DNA from: Thiomonas sp. FB-6
GTDB lineage: Bacteria > Pseudomonadota > Gammaproteobacteria > Burkholderiales > Burkholderiaceae_C
Assembly: GCF_000377645.1 (NCBI RefSeq)
Contig: NZ_KB898486.1
Location: forward strand, 1-64,000
Length of the DNA stretch: 64,000 bases
Direction of reading: 5' to 3'
The notes under the pieces are model-generated. The model worked only from the letters and a program-made list of their open reading frames with translations. It was not told the DNA's origin and ran no database searches. Made by a program: the position numbers and the translations under genes. This document shows positions 19,270 through 27,938 of this stretch, in pieces; within the stretch, counting starts at the first letter, position 1, and each line of letters begins with the position of its first letter.

Positions 19270-20811
19270 TCAGAGGAACAGGCGCACCGCGGGGTTGGCG
19301 GTTTCCTCGACGTGCGAGTAGCCCAGTGCGTCGAGGAATTCCGCGAAGCGCTTGCGGTCGGAAGGCGGAACCTGGATGCCCACCAGCACGCGGCCGCTGT
19401 CGCCGCCCTGGTTGCGGTAGTGGAACAGGCTGATGTTCCAGTCGGGCTTGAGCCGGTCCAGAAAGCGCATCAGGGCGCCGGGGCGTTCGGGGAACTCGAA
19501 GCGCAGGATGCGTTCGTGCAGCGGCACCGATTCGTCGGCGTGCGGCGCGCGCCCGCCGGCCAGGTGGCGTACGTGCTGCTTGGCGAGTTCGTCGTCGCTG
19601 AGGTCCAGCGTGGAGAAGCCGGCGCGTTCCAGGTGGCTGGCGATGCGCCGCGCGTCGTCGCGACTGCTGATGGCGATGCCCACGAACACCTGCGCGCGTT
19701 CGGCGTCGCCGAGGCGGTAGTTGAACTCGGTGACCGCGCGCTGGCCGATGAGCTCGCACAACTTGCGGAAACTCCCCGGCTGCTCGGGAATGCTCACCGC
19801 GAACAGGGCCTCGCGGGCCTCGCCGACCTCGGCCCGCTCGGCGACGAAGCGCAGGCGGTCGAAGTTCATGTTGGCGCCGCAGGTGATGGCCACCAGGGTC
19901 TGCGCCTTGAGCTTGTGCTCGGCGGCGTAGGCCTTGAGCGCGGCCACCGCCATCGCCCCCGAGGGTTCGAGCACGCTGCGGGTGTCCTCGAACACGTCCT
20001 TGATGGCCGCGCATACGGCGTCGGTGTCGACCACCACGTAGTCGTCGACCAGTTCGCGGGCGATGCGGAAGGTCTCCTCGCCCACACGCTTGACCGCGGT
20101 GCCGTCGGCGAACAGGCCCACCTCGGCCAGTTCGATGCGGCGCCCGGCGCGCACGCTGCGCAGCATGGCGTCGGAGTCGGGGGTCTGCACCCCGATCACC
20201 CGCACTTCGGGGCGCACCGCCTTGACGTAGGAGGCCACGCCGGAGATGAGTCCGCCGCCGCCGACGGCGCAGAACACGGCGTGGATGGGGCCCGGATGCT
20301 GGCGCAGCACTTCCATGCCGATGGTGCCCTGGCCGGCGATCACGTCGGGGTCGTCGAACGGGTGCACGAAACTCAGTCCGCGCTCGGTCTGCAGTTGGGC
20401 GGCGTGCGCGGCTGCGTCGCTGTAGCTCTCGCCCTCCAGCACGATCTCCACCGAGCCGGCGCCGAAGGAACGCACCGCGTCGATCTTCACCTTCGGGGTG
20501 GTCGAGGGCATCACGATCACGGCGCGGCAGCCCAGCTTGCGCGCGGCCAGCGCGACGCCCTGCGCGTGGTTGCCGGCGGAGGCGCAGATCACGCCGCGCT
20601 TGCGCTCGTCCTCGCTCAGGCGCGACATCTTGTTGTAGGCGCCGCGCAGCTTGAAGCTGAACACCGGTTGCTGGTCCTCGCGCTTGAGCAGCACGGTGTT
20701 GTGCAGGCGCCGGCTGAGGTTGTGGGCCGGGTCCAGCGGCGTCTCGTGCGCGACGTCGTAGACGTTCGCGGTCAGGATGCGCTGGAGGTAGTCGATGGGC
20801 TTGCGGGTCAC
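19270..20811 (-). CDS. ilvA: Threonine ammonia-lyase, biosynthetic
   Basis: Pyridoxal-phosphate enzyme converting threonine to 2-oxobutanoate, the first committed step of isoleucine synthesis. The PLP lysine is in FSFKLRGAY near residue 54, the glycine loop is VGGGGLISG in mid-protein, and two C-terminal ACT-like domains give feedback control. The GTG at 20809-20811 is preferred, giving 513 residues, close to the E. coli enzyme length. A longer frame would run through an intrinsic terminator at 20882-20911. No strong Shine-Dalgarno is seen. Confidence 0.93.
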   Translation of the reverse strand: MTRKPIDYLQRILTANVYDVAHETPLDPAHNLSRRLHNTVLLKREDQQPVFSFKLRGAYNKMSRLSEDERKRGVICASAGNHAQGVALAARKLGCRAVIVMPSTTPKVKIDAVRSFGAGSVEIVLEGESYSDAAAHAAQLQTERGLSFVHPFDDPDVIAGQGTIGMEVLRQHPGPIHAVFCAVGGGGLISGVASYVKAVRPEVRVIGVQTPDSDAMLRSVRAGRRIELAEVGLFADGTAVKRVGEETFRIARELVDDYVVVDTDAVCAAIKDVFEDTRSVLEPSGAMAVAALKAYAAEHKLKAQTLVAITCGANMNFDRLRFVAERAEVGEAREALFAVSIPEQPGSFRKLCELIGQRAVTEFNYRLGDAERAQVFVGIAISSRDDARRIASHLERAGFSTLDLSDDELAKQHVRHLAGGRAPHADESVPLHERILRFEFPERPGALMRFLDRLKPDWNISLFHYRNQGGDSGRVLVGIQVPPSDRKRFAEFLDALGYSHVEETANPAVRLFL

Positions 20812-20881
20812 GTGGGGGGCCTGGGCGGGCAAAGACCCCAGTTTATCCAAGGCCGCACGCCGGTCCCCGCGCGCGCGGGAC

Positions 20882-20911
20882 AAAAAAAACCCAGGCTTGG
20901 GGCCTGGGTTT
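20882..20911 (-). terminator. Intrinsic terminator of the candidate sRNA, upstream of ilvA
   Basis: The minus strand has a 7-bp GC-rich stem (CCCAGGC/GCCTGGG) with a 5-base loop, extended by three A-T pairs and followed by eight T residues. This is a textbook intrinsic terminator. It lies 70 bases before the ilvA start, so it ends transcription before ilvA rather than after it. Confidence 0.85.
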
Positions 20912-20971
20912 GAATCCACCTATGGAGGAGGGTGGAGGAGACAAGAGGCGTCGACCAGACATCGTCGACAT
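20882..20971 (-). ncRNA. Candidate small RNA with anti-Shine-Dalgarno loop
   Basis: A roughly 90-base transcript is predicted between a good promoter and a strong terminator. It would fold into three hairpins. The first is 5' GTCGAC/GTCGAC with an 8-base loop. The second is TCCACC/GGTGGA with the loop CTCCTCCATA. The third is the terminator. Two CTCCTCC copies, complementary to ribosome-binding sites, are single-stranded or in the loop, a design known from trans-acting proteobacterial sRNAs. No protein frame fits. The alternative is an attenuator in the ilvA leader. Confidence 0.6.
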
Positions 20972-20977
20972 GCATTC

Positions 20978-21006
20978 ATCTTAGGACAAACCCGAGGTTT
21001 TGGCAA
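20978..21006 (-). promoter_or_regulatory. Sigma-70 promoter of the candidate sRNA
   Basis: On the minus strand TTGCCA (21001-21006) and TAAGAT (20978-20983) are separated by exactly 17 bases. An imperfect dyad with arms CCCGAG and CTCGGG (20991-21017) spans the -35 box and could be an operator. A 12-bp palindrome, GCATTCGAATGC, lies at 21037-21048, about 70 bases upstream of the predicted start. Confidence 0.6.
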
Positions 21007-21194
21007 AACCCCTCGGGCTCTGAGGTTAAATTCCGTGCATTCGAATGCGCTGATGTACGGCCTGGGTTGCGCGCTCTCCCGGGTGGGGGCTGCAAAGGCG
21101 GCGCGGCGCTGTTGCGGGTACGCAACTGCACGCGGGCGCCTGACGCACAATAGGGCCTGGAGGCCGCGACCGCGCGGCATGGGAGAGCCAAGGA

Positions 21195-21641
21195 ATGGAA
21201 TGCACGGTGCGCTGGACCAAGCCGCTGGATGGTGAGGGCATGGCCTTCGTCGCCACCACCGGCAGCGGGCACATGATCACCATGGACGGGGCCCCGGCTT
21301 CGCGCGAGGGCGAGCCGGGCGGGCATGACCTGGCGCCGCGCCCGATGGAAACGGTGCTGGCCGGAACCGGCGGATGCACGGCCTACGACGTGGTCTACAT
21401 CCTGCGCAAGGGCCGTCAGGACGTGCGGGACTGCAGCGTCCAGCTGCGCGCGGAGCGCGCGGACAGCGACCCGAAGGTGTTCACCGCGATCCACATGCAC
21501 TTCGTGGTCAGCGGGCGCGGGCTGGACCCGGCCAAGGTGGAGCGCGCCATCGTGCTGTCCCACGAGAAGTACTGTTCGGCCAGCGCCATGCTGGCGAGGA
21601 CCGCGGCCATCACCACCAGTTTCGAGATCGTCGAGGGCTGA
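21195..21641 (+). CDS. OsmC-like family protein
   Basis: A 148-residue OsmC/YhfA-type protein, a family of thiol-dependent hydroperoxide-detoxifying proteins. The two family cysteines are Cys61 in GTGGCTAYD and the one in HEKYCSASAML near residue 127. The conserved PMETVLAG segment precedes the first. Start ATG 21195 is preceded closely by AAGG. It is convergent with coq7. Its substrate cannot be told from sequence; the YhfA branch is of unknown role. Confidence 0.88.
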   Translation: MECTVRWTKPLDGEGMAFVATTGSGHMITMDGAPASREGEPGGHDLAPRPMETVLAGTGGCTAYDVVYILRKGRQDVRDCSVQLRAERADSDPKVFTAIHMHFVVSGRGLDPAKVERAIVLSHEKYCSASAMLARTAAITTSFEIVEG

Positions 21642-21680
21642 GCCCCGCTGGGGCGGGGGAGCGGCCCGCGCGCGGGCCGC

Positions 21681-22394
21681 TCAGATCCAGTGCGCGGTGC
21701 CGGTCATGACCCGCGCCGCCGCGCGCATGCCCCAGCGCACCGGAGCGGGCAGCGGCACGCCGCCGAGTTTTTCCGCGGCCGTCGCATGGGCCACCTCGTC
21801 GCCGCGCATCTGCTCGACCACGGCGCGCGAGGCCAGGTCCGCCTGCGGCAGGAGTTGCAGGTGCGAGGCCAGGTGCTGCTCGACCTGGTTCTCGGTCTCG
21901 ACCACGAAACCCAGGCTGAGCTTCTCTCCGAACGTGCCGGCCACCATGCCCAGGCCCAGGGCTCCGGCGTACCACAGCGGGTCCAGCAGGCTGGGCCGGG
22001 AATCGAGTTCGCGCAGGCGTTCGCGGCACCAGGCCAGGTGGTCGCATTCGTCGCGCGCGGCCTGCGTGAAATGCGCGTGCAGCGCGGGGTCGCGCGCCAC
22101 CAGGGCCTGGCCCTGGTATAGCGCCTGCGCGCAGATCTCGCCCACGTGATTGACCCGCATCAGGCGCCCGGAGAGTTCGCGCTCCGCGTCTTCCAGCGCG
22201 CGGGGGCCGGCGCCCCGCGGAGCCTCGGGCGTCGGCCGCGATGCATGCAGGCCTCCGGCCAGGGTCTTCAGGGCGTTGTCGGCCAGAGCCAGCAGGCGGT
22301 CCTGCAGCGAAGCGCGGGCGCGGGTGTCGGAGCCCGGGCGCGGAAAACGGGTGGTCATGGCGTGCGTGGAAACCTGGGAATCGGACGACTTCAT
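21681..22394 (-). CDS. coq7: Ubiquinone hydroxylase Coq7 (DMQ monooxygenase)
   Basis: Di-iron enzyme hydroxylating 2-polyprenyl-3-methyl-6-methoxy-1,4-benzoquinone, a late step of ubiquinone synthesis that replaces UbiF in many beta- and gammaproteobacteria. The two ExxH-type ligand sets are seen in MRVNHVGEICAQALYQ and DECDHLAWC in the first half, and in VETENQVEQHL and GDEVAHA in the second. The 237-residue form starts at the ATG 22392-22394 with AGGGA upstream. An ATG 12 codons on (22358) gives a length closer to homologues. Confidence 0.93.
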   Translation of the reverse strand: MKSSDSQVSTHAMTTRFPRPGSDTRARASLQDRLLALADNALKTLAGGLHASRPTPEAPRGAGPRALEDAERELSGRLMRVNHVGEICAQALYQGQALVARDPALHAHFTQAARDECDHLAWCRERLRELDSRPSLLDPLWYAGALGLGMVAGTFGEKLSLGFVVETENQVEQHLASHLQLLPQADLASRAVVEQMRGDEVAHATAAEKLGGVPLPAPVRWGMRAAARVMTGTAHWI

Positions 22395-22454
22395 TGTCGC
22401 GCATCCCTGCCGTGCGGGCTCGTGCCCCGGTCAGGCCGCTACGCGCGGCAGGCG

Positions 22455-22480
22455 AAAAAAAACCGCCCGAAGGCGGTTTT
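22455..22480 (-). terminator. Intrinsic terminator of the porin gene
   Basis: The minus strand shows AACCGCC and GGCGGTT arms with a 4-base loop, flanked by extra A-T pairs and followed by a run of eight T. It lies about 55 bases after the porin stop codon. A related GCCGCCC/GGCGGC element sits just beside it at 22489-22504. Confidence 0.85.
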
Positions 22481-22534
22481 CCGGAACCGGCCGCCCGAAG
22501 GCGGCGCGATTCCAACTCGTTCGACTTGCGTCGA

Positions 22535-23614
22535 TCAGAACTGGTGGCGGATGCCGAAGCCCAGGCCCGACGACGAGCCGCCGGCGGTCGGCGCGAAGCC
22601 GCCGTCGGTCGAGTCGCCCACCGCGTAGGTCGCGACGGAGTCGTTGCTGATGTGCGCGTAGGACGCGTACAGGTTGGTCTGCTTGGACAGCGAGTAGGTG
22701 TAACCCACGGCGTACTGCTTGGCGCCAGCGTTGTTGACGCTGTCGTTCTTCAGGTGGGTGTACGACGCCAGGATGCTGCCCGGGCCAACCGGCACGGTCA
22801 CACCCAGCATGTAGGCCTTCAGGTTGTCCTTGCCGGTCGCGGCGGTGTCAGGCTTGTTGTCGGAGTAGTAACCCACGACCTTGGCCACGCCGAAGTTGTA
22901 GCTGCCGCTCAGCTCGGTGTCCTTGACGTAGGCGTTGCCGCTCGCGTCGTTGACACGGAGGAAGCTCAGGGTCACGCCGATCGGGCCGTTGGCGTAGCCA
23001 GCTTGCAGGTTGTACCCGCCGGTGGTCTTGTACTGCTCGGCGGTGCTCAGGTACTGCATGCCGGCGCCGAACATGTACTGGCCGGCGATGGTGAAGCCGC
23101 TCAGGTTGGGCGACGTGTAGCCGATGACCTGGCTGGCACGTGCCGGAACGCCCACGGTACCCATGTTCGAGATCGAACCGGTCAGGCCGTAGCCGAACGG
23201 ATCGATGTTGGCTTGGTCACCGAAGCTCAGGGTGTACTGACGGCCGGCCTGGACGGTACCGAAGTCACCCTTCAGCCCGACCCACGCCTGACGGCCCATG
23301 AAGCCGGGGCCGCCGGGGCCGCCGGTGCAGTAGGCCGACGAACCAGCGGCGCCGGTGTTGCCGTTGGCGCAGAAGCCGGTTTCGACGTCGAAAATGGTCG
23401 ACAGGCCGCCGCCCAGGTCTTCGGTGCCCTTCACGCCGATGCGCGAGCCGGACTGAACGCCGGAGCTCAGCTGCGTGACGTTGCCGTCGGCGCCGCCGGT
23501 GAAGTGGGTCACGCCCAGGTCGATCAGGCCGTACAGCTGCACGTTGCTGCCGTCAGCCAGAGCGGCACCGGAGAAAGCGCCGAACACAGCCAGCGCGATC
23601 AGGGATTTTTTCAT
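22535..23614 (-). CDS. Gram-negative outer-membrane porin (OmpC-like, beta class)
   Basis: A 359-residue trimeric-type general porin. The start is the ATG at 23612-23614 (MKKSLIALAVFGAFSGAALA) with TGGAGA upstream and a clear signal peptide cut after ALA. The mature protein opens DGSNVQLYGLIDLGV, contains the KGTEDLGGG constriction-side motif and ends in GFGIRHQF, with the terminal Phe needed for barrel insertion. Surface-loop Gly-rich inserts contain two cysteines (FCANG and YCTGG), uncommon for this family. Confidence 0.94.
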   Translation of the reverse strand: MKKSLIALAVFGAFSGAALADGSNVQLYGLIDLGVTHFTGGADGNVTQLSSGVQSGSRIGVKGTEDLGGGLSTIFDVETGFCANGNTGAAGSSAYCTGGPGGPGFMGRQAWVGLKGDFGTVQAGRQYTLSFGDQANIDPFGYGLTGSISNMGTVGVPARASQVIGYTSPNLSGFTIAGQYMFGAGMQYLSTAEQYKTTGGYNLQAGYANGPIGVTLSFLRVNDASGNAYVKDTELSGSYNFGVAKVVGYYSDNKPDTAATGKDNLKAYMLGVTVPVGPGSILASYTHLKNDSVNNAGAKQYAVGYTYSLSKQTNLYASYAHISNDSVATYAVGDSTDGGFAPTAGGSSSGLGFGIRHQF

Positions 23615-23844
23615 CGTGAAAATCTCCAGAGTTGTGATCCTCGCGGATCGTTTTGGTGCTGGGCCCGATCCCGCGAGGGTCGGACCGCTGCTTTGTCCGG
23701 CCCTCAGGAAAGCGGGGACGATCAATGCCAGACAGGGACAATCCTAAGCGCAGAGTCGCGGCAAACCCTTCCAGAACCCGGGCGCGGCGCCCCAACTGTT
23801 GTGCATGGACAACAGCGTCGGGAGGCCCCCGGCGGGCCTTGCGT

Positions 23845-25272
23845 CTAGGCGCGGGGCAGGGAGCGCACGATCACCTGGGCCAGCGCGACGAAGCTCTGGA
23901 AGCTCTCGAACTGCTCGTTTCCCAGCGGCCGGCCCGAGGCCTGCCGGTCGGCGTAGAACAGCCCGAGCAATTGTCCGTCGACCACGAAAGGGGCGACGAA
24001 GGCCTGCGCGGTGCCGGCGGCGCGCAGCAGGCCGGGAGGCTCCCCGGCTTCGCCCCTGCACCAGATCGGTGCACTCAGGTTCCAGCGGGATTCGACCTCG
24101 GGGCTCCAGTCCCAGTGCAGCGTCTCCCGCAGCGCGGCGGCGTCCACGCCGATGGCGATGCGCGCCGTCAGGCGGTTGCGCGAGGGGTTGAGCAGGCACA
24201 GCGCGGCGCGGTCCAGCCCGACGGCGCGGTGCAGACCTTCGACGCAGGTCTCCAGCAGCAGCGGCAATTCCTTGCGCGAGCGAGCGGCCTGGCTCATCTC
24301 GGTGAGCACGCGCAACTGCGCCTGCGGGTCCGCCTCGGGGAAGGGCTCGGGTGCCGGCTCGGGCGGCGCCTCGGCCGCGGCGGCGCTGGCGGGAATGCTG
24401 GCCGCGGCGTCGTGCGCGCCCAGCGCGCGGGCCAGATCCAGGGCCTCGCGGGCGTTGTCCCGCAGGCGCGACAGGGTGTCGGCCTCGCTCTGGCCGAGCA
24501 GCTGGCCGATGGCGTGCACGGCCTCGCGTACCGCGGGCCCCGCCCATCCTCCGCCCGGCGCGGCGCCGCCGCCGGCGGCCTGGCCCAGGCGCCGCGCCAG
24601 CGCCACCTCGCGGCTGTCGCGCAGCAGCGCTTCCAGGTTCCAGGCGCGCATCAGCTCGCGGCCGAAGGCGCGCAGCGTGGTGCCCAGCACGGCGGCCTCG
24701 GCCTGCTCGGCGGGCTGGCCCTCGCGCAGCGCCGCGTCCAGGTTTTGCGCATGGGCGCCACCGAAGCACCAGAAGGCCAGCTCGCCGATGCTGCCCAGCA
24801 GGGCCTCGACGAACAACTGCTCGGCGGACTCGCGCGAGGCGCGCAGGCGCAGTCCGATGTCGCGCGCCTGCACGGCCGCGTGCAGCGCGCGGCCCAGCGC
24901 ATGCTGCACGCGCTGGGTCTGGCGCGCGCCGCCGGCCATGGCTTCCACCGTCAGGGCGGACACGCACAGCGAGCGGATCGGGTTGAGCCCCAGTACCACC
25001 ACGGCACGGCTGATGGTGACCACGCGGGCATGCCCGCCCAGGCCCAGGTGGGCCGCATTGGCGGCGCGCAGCACGCGCGAGGTCAGCGCGGGGTCGCGCA
25101 GCACGATGCCGGCGATGCGCTGCCCGGAGGCGCTGGCGTCCTCGGTCGCCTGGAACAGTTCGCGCAAGGTGAGCCCGAAGGAGGGCAGGTCGCGCTCGGC
25201 GATGCGCCGCGCCAGTTCGGCGAAGCTGGCGGCGCCGGCCTGCGCGGCGCCAGGGGCGAGGGAAGGGTTCAT
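23845..25272 (-). CDS. HDOD-GAF domain signalling protein
   Basis: A 475-residue cytoplasmic protein. Residues 15-275 form an HDOD domain, with LPSFGLTLRELFQ, LRDPALTSRVLRAANA and a central AVVVLGLNPIRSL. A Pro/Ala/Glu linker near 290-320 leads to a GAF domain at 325-470 (ALCLLNPSRNRLTARIAIG, APFVVDGQLLGLFYADR). HDOD proteins act in signalling, often with chemotaxis or cyclic-di-GMP circuits. The start is the ATG at 25270-25272. It diverges from cheR across a 99-base gap, which suggests a regulatory link with chemotaxis. Confidence 0.85.
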   Translation of the reverse strand: MNPSLAPGAAQAGAASFAELARRIAERDLPSFGLTLRELFQATEDASASGQRIAGIVLRDPALTSRVLRAANAAHLGLGGHARVVTISRAVVVLGLNPIRSLCVSALTVEAMAGGARQTQRVQHALGRALHAAVQARDIGLRLRASRESAEQLFVEALLGSIGELAFWCFGGAHAQNLDAALREGQPAEQAEAAVLGTTLRAFGRELMRAWNLEALLRDSREVALARRLGQAAGGGAAPGGGWAGPAVREAVHAIGQLLGQSEADTLSRLRDNAREALDLARALGAHDAAASIPASAAAAEAPPEPAPEPFPEADPQAQLRVLTEMSQAARSRKELPLLLETCVEGLHRAVGLDRAALCLLNPSRNRLTARIAIGVDAAALRETLHWDWSPEVESRWNLSAPIWCRGEAGEPPGLLRAAGTAQAFVAPFVVDGQLLGLFYADRQASGRPLGNEQFESFQSFVALAQVIVRSLPRA

Positions 25273-25371
25273 CGGCGAAGGCGGCGAGAGCTCACAGGCA
25301 TAGCGCCGGATGCTAGTCTCTCGCTCAGGACGCGGCGGCATTTCGCCCGCGCCAACCTCATTTGCTCCAGC

Positions 25372-26172
25372 ATGCAAGCGCTCACCGACCAGGAATTGCA
25401 GGGATTCAGCAAGCTCATGTTCGAGGCCGCGGGCATCTCGCTGCCCATGTCCAAGAAGGCGCTGGTGAGCAGCCGGCTGGGCCGGCGCCTGCAGATCCTG
25501 GGTCACGACAGCTTCGCGCAATACCTGGACCATCTGCGGCGCGACGCCGAGGAGCGCCAGCGCGCGGTGGACCTGCTGACCACCAACGAAACCTATTTCT
25601 TCCGCGAGCCCCAGCATTTCAGCTTCCTGTCCGACCGCATCCTGCCGGCGGCCGATCCCTCACGCCCGTTCCGTGTGTGGAGCGCGGCCTGCTCCAGCGG
25701 CGAGGAGCCCTACAGCGTCGCGATGGTGCTGGCCGAGCGCATGGCCTCGCGGCCCTGGGACATCGTCGCCTCCGATATCAGCACGCGGGTGCTGCAGCAG
25801 GCGCGCGCCGGCGTGTACCCGATGGAGCGCGCGCAGCGCATTCCCCAGGCCTACCTGAAGGCCTACTGCCTGCGCGGGGTCGGGGCGCAGGAGGGCAAGC
25901 TCGCGGTGCAGGCCCCGCTGCGCGAGCGCGTGCGTTTCGAGTGCATCAACCTCAACGGCAGCTGGCCGGACATGGGGGCCTTCGACCTGATCTGGCTGCG
26001 CAACGTCATGATCTATTTCGATGCGCCGACCAAGCGCTCGCTGGTGGCGCGCCTGGCGCAGGCGCTGCGCCCCGGCGGCTATCTGTTCGTCGGCCATTCC
26101 GAAAGCCTCAGCGGGCTGGACAGCGACCTGCAGCCGGTGCAGCCGGCGATCTACCGACGCGCCTCGCGATGA
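25372..26172 (+). CDS. cheR: Chemotaxis protein methyltransferase CheR
   Basis: CheR methylates glutamates of chemoreceptors with SAM. The 266-residue product has the N-terminal helical domain (residues 1-75, LTDQELQGFSKLM) and the SAM-binding fold with RVWSAACSSGEEPYS and LIWLRNVMIYF. The ATG at 25372 is used. The stop overlaps the cheD start (ATGA), so cheR-cheD-cheB are translationally coupled. No cheA, cheW or cheY is in the window. Confidence 0.95.
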   Translation: MQALTDQELQGFSKLMFEAAGISLPMSKKALVSSRLGRRLQILGHDSFAQYLDHLRRDAEERQRAVDLLTTNETYFFREPQHFSFLSDRILPAADPSRPFRVWSAACSSGEEPYSVAMVLAERMASRPWDIVASDISTRVLQQARAGVYPMERAQRIPQAYLKAYCLRGVGAQEGKLAVQAPLRERVRFECINLNGSWPDMGAFDLIWLRNVMIYFDAPTKRSLVARLAQALRPGGYLFVGHSESLSGLDSDLQPVQPAIYRRASR

Positions 26173-26780
26173 ACCCGCCACGCACGACTCCGGGCGCTGC
26201 CTCGCCCGCCCTCGGCGTCGCCGGCGCGCCGGGCGCCGCCGCGGCGGACGCGCCCGGCGAGGTCTATCTGCAGCCGGGAGACTGGCATTTCGGCTCCGGG
26301 CACACGCGCGTGCGCACTCTGCTGGGGTCCTGCGTGGCCATTGCCGTGTGGCATCCGGGGCTGCGCGTGGGCGGCCTGTGCCATTTCATGCTGCCGACCC
26401 GCAACGCCTACGCCCGCCACGGACATCCGCCCCACGGCCACGGCGGCCACGGCGCGCACCTCGACGGGCGCTACGCCGACGAGGCCATGTATCTGTTCCT
26501 GCGCAGCATGCACGCCGCCGGCGCGAAGCCGCAGGAGTTCGACGCCAAGCTGTTCGGCGGCGGTCGCATGTTCGGCGGCGAGGGCGCTGCGGGTGACGTG
26601 CCCTATCGCAACGTCGTCGCCGCGCGCTCGCTGGTGCAGCAGCACGGCATGCGCCTGCGTGCCGAGCACCTGGGCGGACAGGGACACCGCAACCTGGTGT
26701 TCGAATTGTGGAACGGCGACGCCTACCTGCGTTTCTGGGGGCAGGGTGCCGAGCAGAACCCGATGGAGATCCGAGGATGA
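26169..26780 (+). CDS. cheD: Chemoreceptor glutamine deamidase CheD
   Basis: CheD deamidates receptor glutamines to methylatable glutamates. The 203-residue protein has the catalytic cysteine Cys55 in [11 protein letters not shown] and His72 in LCHFMLP, followed by the KLFGGG motif. The N-terminal 30 residues are Ala/Pro-rich and a His/Gly stretch ([12 protein letters not shown]) interrupts the core. It is coupled to cheR upstream and cheB downstream by ATGA overlaps. Confidence 0.95.
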   Translation: MNPPRTTPGAASPALGVAGAPGAAAADAPGEVYLQPGDWHFGSGHTRVRTLLGSCVAIAVWHPGLRVGGLCHFMLPTRNAYARHGHPPHGHGGHGAHLDGRYADEAMYLFLRSMHAAGAKPQEFDAKLFGGGRMFGGEGAAGDVPYRNVVAARSLVQQHGMRLRAEHLGGQGHRNLVFELWNGDAYLRFWGQGAEQNPMEIRG

Positions 26781-27892
26781 GTCCTGCCCCTGGTGGAGCC
26801 GGCGCGGCCGTGCGCGTGTTCATCGTCGACGACTCGGCCGTCGTGCGTCAGGTGCTGCAGGCCGTGCTGGCGCGCGACCCCGGCATCCAGGTCGTGGGCG
26901 TGGCGCCCGACCCGCTGTTCGCGCTGCAGCGCATGCAGCGCGAGGGCTGGCCCGACGTGCTGATCCTGGACGTGGAGATGCCCCGCATGGACGGCATCAC
27001 CTTCCTGCGCAAGATCATGCAGGAACACCCGCTGCCGGTGATCATCTGCTCCACGCTGACCGAGAAGGGCGCGCAGCTCACGCTGGACGCGCTGGCGGCC
27101 GGCGCCTTCAGCGTGCTCACCAAGCCCCGGGTCGGGCTGAAGGATTTCCTGGTGGAGAGCACGGCCGAGTTCGGGCAGACCATCCGCGCCGCGGCGCGCG
27201 CCAACACCTCCCATCTGGCGCATTCGGCGCGCTCGGCGCGGCCGGCCGCGCCGAGCGCGCCGGCGCCCTCCGCGACCGCGCAGGCGGCGCCGGGCGCTTC
27301 CCTGCTGGCGCTGCACGAAAGCACGGAAAAGATCATCGCCATGGGCATGTCCACCGGCGGCACCACGGCGCTGGAGCGGGTGCTGGTGGAGCTGCCGGCC
27401 ACGCTGCCGGCCATCGCGGTGGTGCAGCACATGCCGGAGAAGTTCACGGCGGCCTTCGCCGAGCGCCTGGACCGGCTGTGCGCGCTGCAGGTGCGCGAGG
27501 CCCGCGACGGCGAGCGGCTGCTACCCGGCACCGTACTCATCGCCCCGGGCGGGCGCCACCTGCAGGTGCGGCGCAGCGGCGCCCAGTACCACGCAGAGGT
27601 GCGCGACGGCCCGCCGGTCAACCGTCACCGACCCTCGGTGGACGTGCTGTTCCGTTCGGTCGCGCAGTGCGCCGGGCGCAACGCGCTGGGCATCCTGATG
27701 ACCGGCATGGGCGACGACGGGGCGCGCGGGCTGGTGCAGATGCGCGAGGCTGGAGCCCGCACCATCGCCCAGGACGAAGCCAGCAGCGTGGTGTTCGGCA
27801 TGCCGCGCGAGGCCATCCGCATGGGCGGGGCCGAGCGGGTGCTGGGGCTGACCGAGATCCCCGGCGCGATGGTGGAGTACGCCAGGCGCTGA
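26777..27892 (+). CDS. cheB: Chemotaxis response regulator methylesterase CheB
   Basis: CheB removes methyl groups from receptors when phosphorylated. Of 371 residues, 12-130 form the receiver domain with phospho-acceptor Asp65 in [12 protein letters not shown]. An Ala/Pro linker follows at 150-175. The methylesterase domain has Ser192 (MSTGGTT), His218 (VVQHMPEKF) and the catalytic Asp in [10 protein letters not shown] near 313. It is the last gene of the cheRDB unit and is convergent with the Fur-family gene. Confidence 0.96.
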   Translation: MSPAPGGAGAAVRVFIVDDSAVVRQVLQAVLARDPGIQVVGVAPDPLFALQRMQREGWPDVLILDVEMPRMDGITFLRKIMQEHPLPVIICSTLTEKGAQLTLDALAAGAFSVLTKPRVGLKDFLVESTAEFGQTIRAAARANTSHLAHSARSARPAAPSAPAPSATAQAAPGASLLALHESTEKIIAMGMSTGGTTALERVLVELPATLPAIAVVQHMPEKFTAAFAERLDRLCALQVREARDGERLLPGTVLIAPGGRHLQVRRSGAQYHAEVRDGPPVNRHRPSVDVLFRSVAQCAGRNALGILMTGMGDDGARGLVQMREAGARTIAQDEASSVVFGMPREAIRMGGAERVLGLTEIPGAMVEYARR

Positions 27893-27938
27893 ACAGCGCT
27901 TGTGTTCCCCCGGGGAAACGGCCTGATTGCAGCCGGCT

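Noticed and set aside
20812-20919. N-terminal extension of ilvA up to a GTG at 20919
   Set aside because: It would read through a near-perfect intrinsic terminator and extend the enzyme beyond the usual length. The GTG at 20809-20811 fits the family.
20991-21017. Plus-strand terminator at the CCCGAG/CTCGGG dyad
   Set aside because: No T-run follows on either strand and no plus-strand gene ends here; an operator over the sRNA promoter is the better reading.
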